Source: Pseudomonas palmensis
GTDB taxonomy: Bacteria > Pseudomonadota > Gammaproteobacteria > Pseudomonadales > Pseudomonadaceae
Length of the DNA stretch: 64,000 nucleotides
Assembly: GCF_017848315.1 (NCBI RefSeq)
Contig: NZ_JAFKEC010000014.1
Span: 1 to 64,000, forward strand
Direction of reading: 5' to 3'
Part shown: positions 62,232 to 64,000 of the stretch, piece after piece
How the letters are laid out: each line of letters begins with the position of its first letter
Numbering within the stretch: the stretch's first letter is position 1
The notes under the pieces: generated by a model
Databases searched by the model: none
Seen by the model: only the letters and a program-made list of their open reading frames with translations
Told to the model about the DNA's origin: nothing
Program-made: the position numbers and the translations under genes

Positions 62232-63032
62232 ATGCGCATAGCCCTGTACCAGGGCCAGCCCCACCCGATGGACGTGGCCGGCAACCTCGAGCGCCTGCAC
62301 CAGCAGGCGCAGCTGGCGGCGGCACGCGGCGCCGAACTGCTGGTGTGCCCCGAGATGTTCCTCAGCGGCTACAACATCGGCAGCGAAGCGGTCGCACGCG
62401 TGGCCGAGCCGCAGGACGGCGCATCGGCCATGGCCGTGGTGGAAATTGCCCAGGCCAACCGCATCGCCATCGTCTACGGCTACCCCGAGCTTGGCGAGGA
62501 CGGCCAGGTGTACAACAGCGTGCAGTTGATCGACGCCCACGGCAGCAGCCTGGCCAACTACCGCAAGACCCACCTGTTCGGCGGGCTGGACCGCGCCATG
62601 TTCAGCCCCGGCCCCGACCATTTCCCGGTGGTCACGCTCAATGGCTGGCAGCTGGGCCTGTTGATCTGCTACGACATCGAGTTCCCGGAAAACGCCCGCC
62701 GCCTGGCCCTGGCCGGGGCCGAGCTGATCGTGGTGCCGACAGCCAACATGCGGCCCTACGATTTCATCTGCCAGTTCACCGTGCGCGTACGCGCCCAGGA
62801 GAACCAGTGCTACCTGGTGTATGCCAACTACTGCGGCGCCGAGGAGCAGATCCACTATTGCGGCCAAAGCAGCATCATCGGCCCGGACGGCAGCCTGCTG
62901 GCCATGGCCGGGCATGAGCCCACGCTGCTGGTGGCCGACCTCGAGCTGCAACGGGTGCACGAAGGCCGCGCCAGCACACCGTACCTGCACGACCTGCGTG
63001 TGGAACTCCACGGCGGCCCGCGCAAGCACTGA
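62232..63032 (+). CDS. davA: 5-aminopentanamidase
   Basis: Nitrilase-superfamily amidase that converts 5-aminopentanamide to 5-aminovalerate and ammonia. 266 residues with the Glu-Lys-Cys triad visible as CPEMFLSGYNIG (Glu41), YRKTHLFGG (Lys near 113) and LLICYDIEFPE (Cys near 146). Operon partner of davB. Confidence 0.95.
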   Translation: MRIALYQGQPHPMDVAGNLERLHQQAQLAAARGAELLVCPEMFLSGYNIGSEAVARVAEPQDGASAMAVVEIAQANRIAIVYGYPELGEDGQVYNSVQLIDAHGSSLANYRKTHLFGGLDRAMFSPGPDHFPVVTLNGWQLGLLICYDIEFPENARRLALAGAELIVVPTANMRPYDFICQFTVRVRAQENQCYLVYANYCGAEEQIHYCGQSSIIGPDGSLLAMAGHEPTLLVADLELQRVHEGRASTPYLHDLRVELHGGPRKH

Positions 63033-63074
63033 TTTATCCGCTAGCATGACGGTTCGCACGTTACCGGAGCCGTC

Positions 63075-64000
63075 ATGTCCTGCGCCCACCTCACCCTGCC
63101 CAACGGCCTGCACGTCACCCTGCGCCATGCACCGCGGCTCAAGCGCTGTGCAGCGGCAGTGCGGGTGCGCGCCGGCAGCCACGATGCTCCCAACGCCTGG
63201 CCGGGGCTGGCGCACTTTCTCGAACACCTGTTCTTTCTCGGCAACCCGCGCTTTGCCATCGACGACGCCCTGATGCGCTACGTGCAGCGCCAGGGCGGCC
63301 AGGTCAATGCCAGCACGCGGGAGCGCACCACCGACTTCTTCTTCGAAGTGCCGGCTGCCGCCTTCGAGGGGGGCATCGAGCGCTTGTGTGAAATGCTCGC
63401 CAACCCCCAGGCCGACCGTGCGCAACAGCTGCGCGAGCGCGAAGTGATCCATGCCGAGTTCATTGCCTGGGCGCGCAACCCCGAAGCGCAGCGTCAGCAC
63501 GCACTGCTGCAGAGCGTGTCGGCGCAGCATCCGCTGAGCGGTTTTCACGCTGGCAACCGCTACAGCCTGCCGGTACCCGACGCGGCCTTCCAGAGCGCCC
63601 TGCAAGCTTTTCACCAACGCTACTACCAGGCCGGGCAGATGACCCTGAGCCTGGTCGGCCCACAGCCGCTGGCCACCCTTGAAGCCCTGGCCATGCAGTA
63701 CGGCGCCGTCTTCGCACCCGGGCAGCCCATCGAACAAGGCCCGGCACCGGCGCTGCAGCTTCGCGCTGCGCGGGTTGAACAGCTGCCCGGGCAACGGGAT
63801 GTGCTGCTCGGCTATGAACGGCTGCCCGCCGGCGCTGCCCAGGCGATCGCCTTTCTCGACACCTGGCTTTCGGACACCCGCCCGGGCGGGCTGCTGGCCG
63901 CTTTGCGCGAACGGCGCTGGCTGGAGGATTTCAGTTTTTCGGCATTGCATCAGTTCGCCGCACAGGCACTGCTGCACGCACGCTTCAAGCTCAATGACGC
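63075..64000 (+). CDS. pqqF: PqqF-like M16 zinc peptidase (partial, runs off window)
   Basis: The open frame continues to the window end (308 codons). The N terminus reads LTLPNGLHVTLRHAPRLKRCAAAVRVRAGSHDAP, followed by the inverse zinc motif HFLEHLFFLG (HxxEH) near residue 48 and later catalytic residues of the M16A type. The P. putida pqqF gene lies directly after davA, and its product trims PqqA for pyrroloquinoline quinone synthesis; the pqqABCDE genes would be expected further right. 3' end outside window. Confidence 0.85.
   Translation, partial: MSCAHLTLPNGLHVTLRHAPRLKRCAAAVRVRAGSHDAPNAWPGLAHFLEHLFFLGNPRFAIDDALMRYVQRQGGQVNASTRERTTDFFFEVPAAAFEGGIERLCEMLANPQADRAQQLREREVIHAEFIAWARNPEAQRQHALLQSVSAQHPLSGFHAGNRYSLPVPDAAFQSALQAFHQRYYQAGQMTLSLVGPQPLATLEALAMQYGAVFAPGQPIEQGPAPALQLRAARVEQLPGQRDVLLGYERLPAGAAQAIAFLDTWLSDTRPGGLLAALRERRWLEDFSFSALHQFAAQALLHARFKLND

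Noticed and set aside
61431..63977. 848-residue minus-strand frame over davB, davA and pqqF
   Set aside because: It spans three recognised plus-strand genes and has no domain signature.

Overview
The window reads as chromosome of a fluorescent Pseudomonas, closest to the Pseudomonas putida group. The reasons are high GC, near-identity remembered for many proteins (DavA/DavB, TrpE/G/D/C, AmgK/MurU, Vfr/Crp, RpoD), P. putida-type REP palindromes in several gaps, and familiar gene order (tyrS-M23 peptidase-anmK-erpA-argC; prkA-yeaH-spoVR; lptD-surA-pdxA-rsmA-apaG-apaH; rpsU-dnaG-rpoD; davB-davA-pqqF). Almost all of it is core genome. No search was run; family names rest on recognised motifs and context.

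Layout. 1-334: tandem promoters firing leftward into an rRNA operon just outside the window. 335-5849: tyrS, an M23 endopeptidase, anmK, erpA, argC. 5989-11342: hemJ, a nitronate monooxygenase, DUF805, SDR, HIT, coq7 and two membrane proteins. 11377-13335: OsmC-like, vfr/crp, a lipoate-ligase-like gene. 13388-18977 (minus): rpe-gph-trpL-trpE-trpGDC; the trp leader peptide is encoded in frame inside the last codons of gph. 19138-26791 (minus): a two-component system (agtS/agtR-like) followed by a polyamine-type ABC transporter (agtABCD-like, 5-aminovalerate/GABA). 26886-30346: DUF3530, djlA-like, murU, amgK. 30477-38063: envelope and ribosome-maturation operon lptD-surA-pdxA-rsmA-apaG-apaH-glpE. 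38345-43214: prkA-yeaH-spoVR stress operon behind an RpoS-like promoter. 43279-47106: cca, folK, folB, plsY, tsaD. 47309-51745: rpsU, dnaG, rpoD. 51873-55613: a large periplasmic-sensor GGDEF/EAL protein.

The accessory part is 55627-58031. A CAU-anticodon tRNA gene (probably tRNA-Ile2) is followed by a 54-bp perfect direct repeat of its own 3' end plus terminator (55685-55738 and 57978-58031). The repeats enclose about 2.2 kb with no integrase. Its cargo is prfH (GGQ release factor H) and an RtcB-family RNA ligase, a ribosome rescue-and-repair pair, preceded by a 13-codon leader ORF with a near-perfect Shine-Dalgarno and a stem that would hide the rtcB ribosome binding site. This is the most interesting locus here.

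58053-64000: AraC regulator, a panB paralogue, an Lrp/AsnC regulator, davB-davA (lysine to 5-aminovalerate) and the start of pqqF. Pathway links inside the window: davBA makes 5-aminovalerate while agtABCD/agtSR probably import and sense it; anmK, amgK and murU all belong to muropeptide recycling; vfr, rpoD and the c-di-GMP protein are global regulators.
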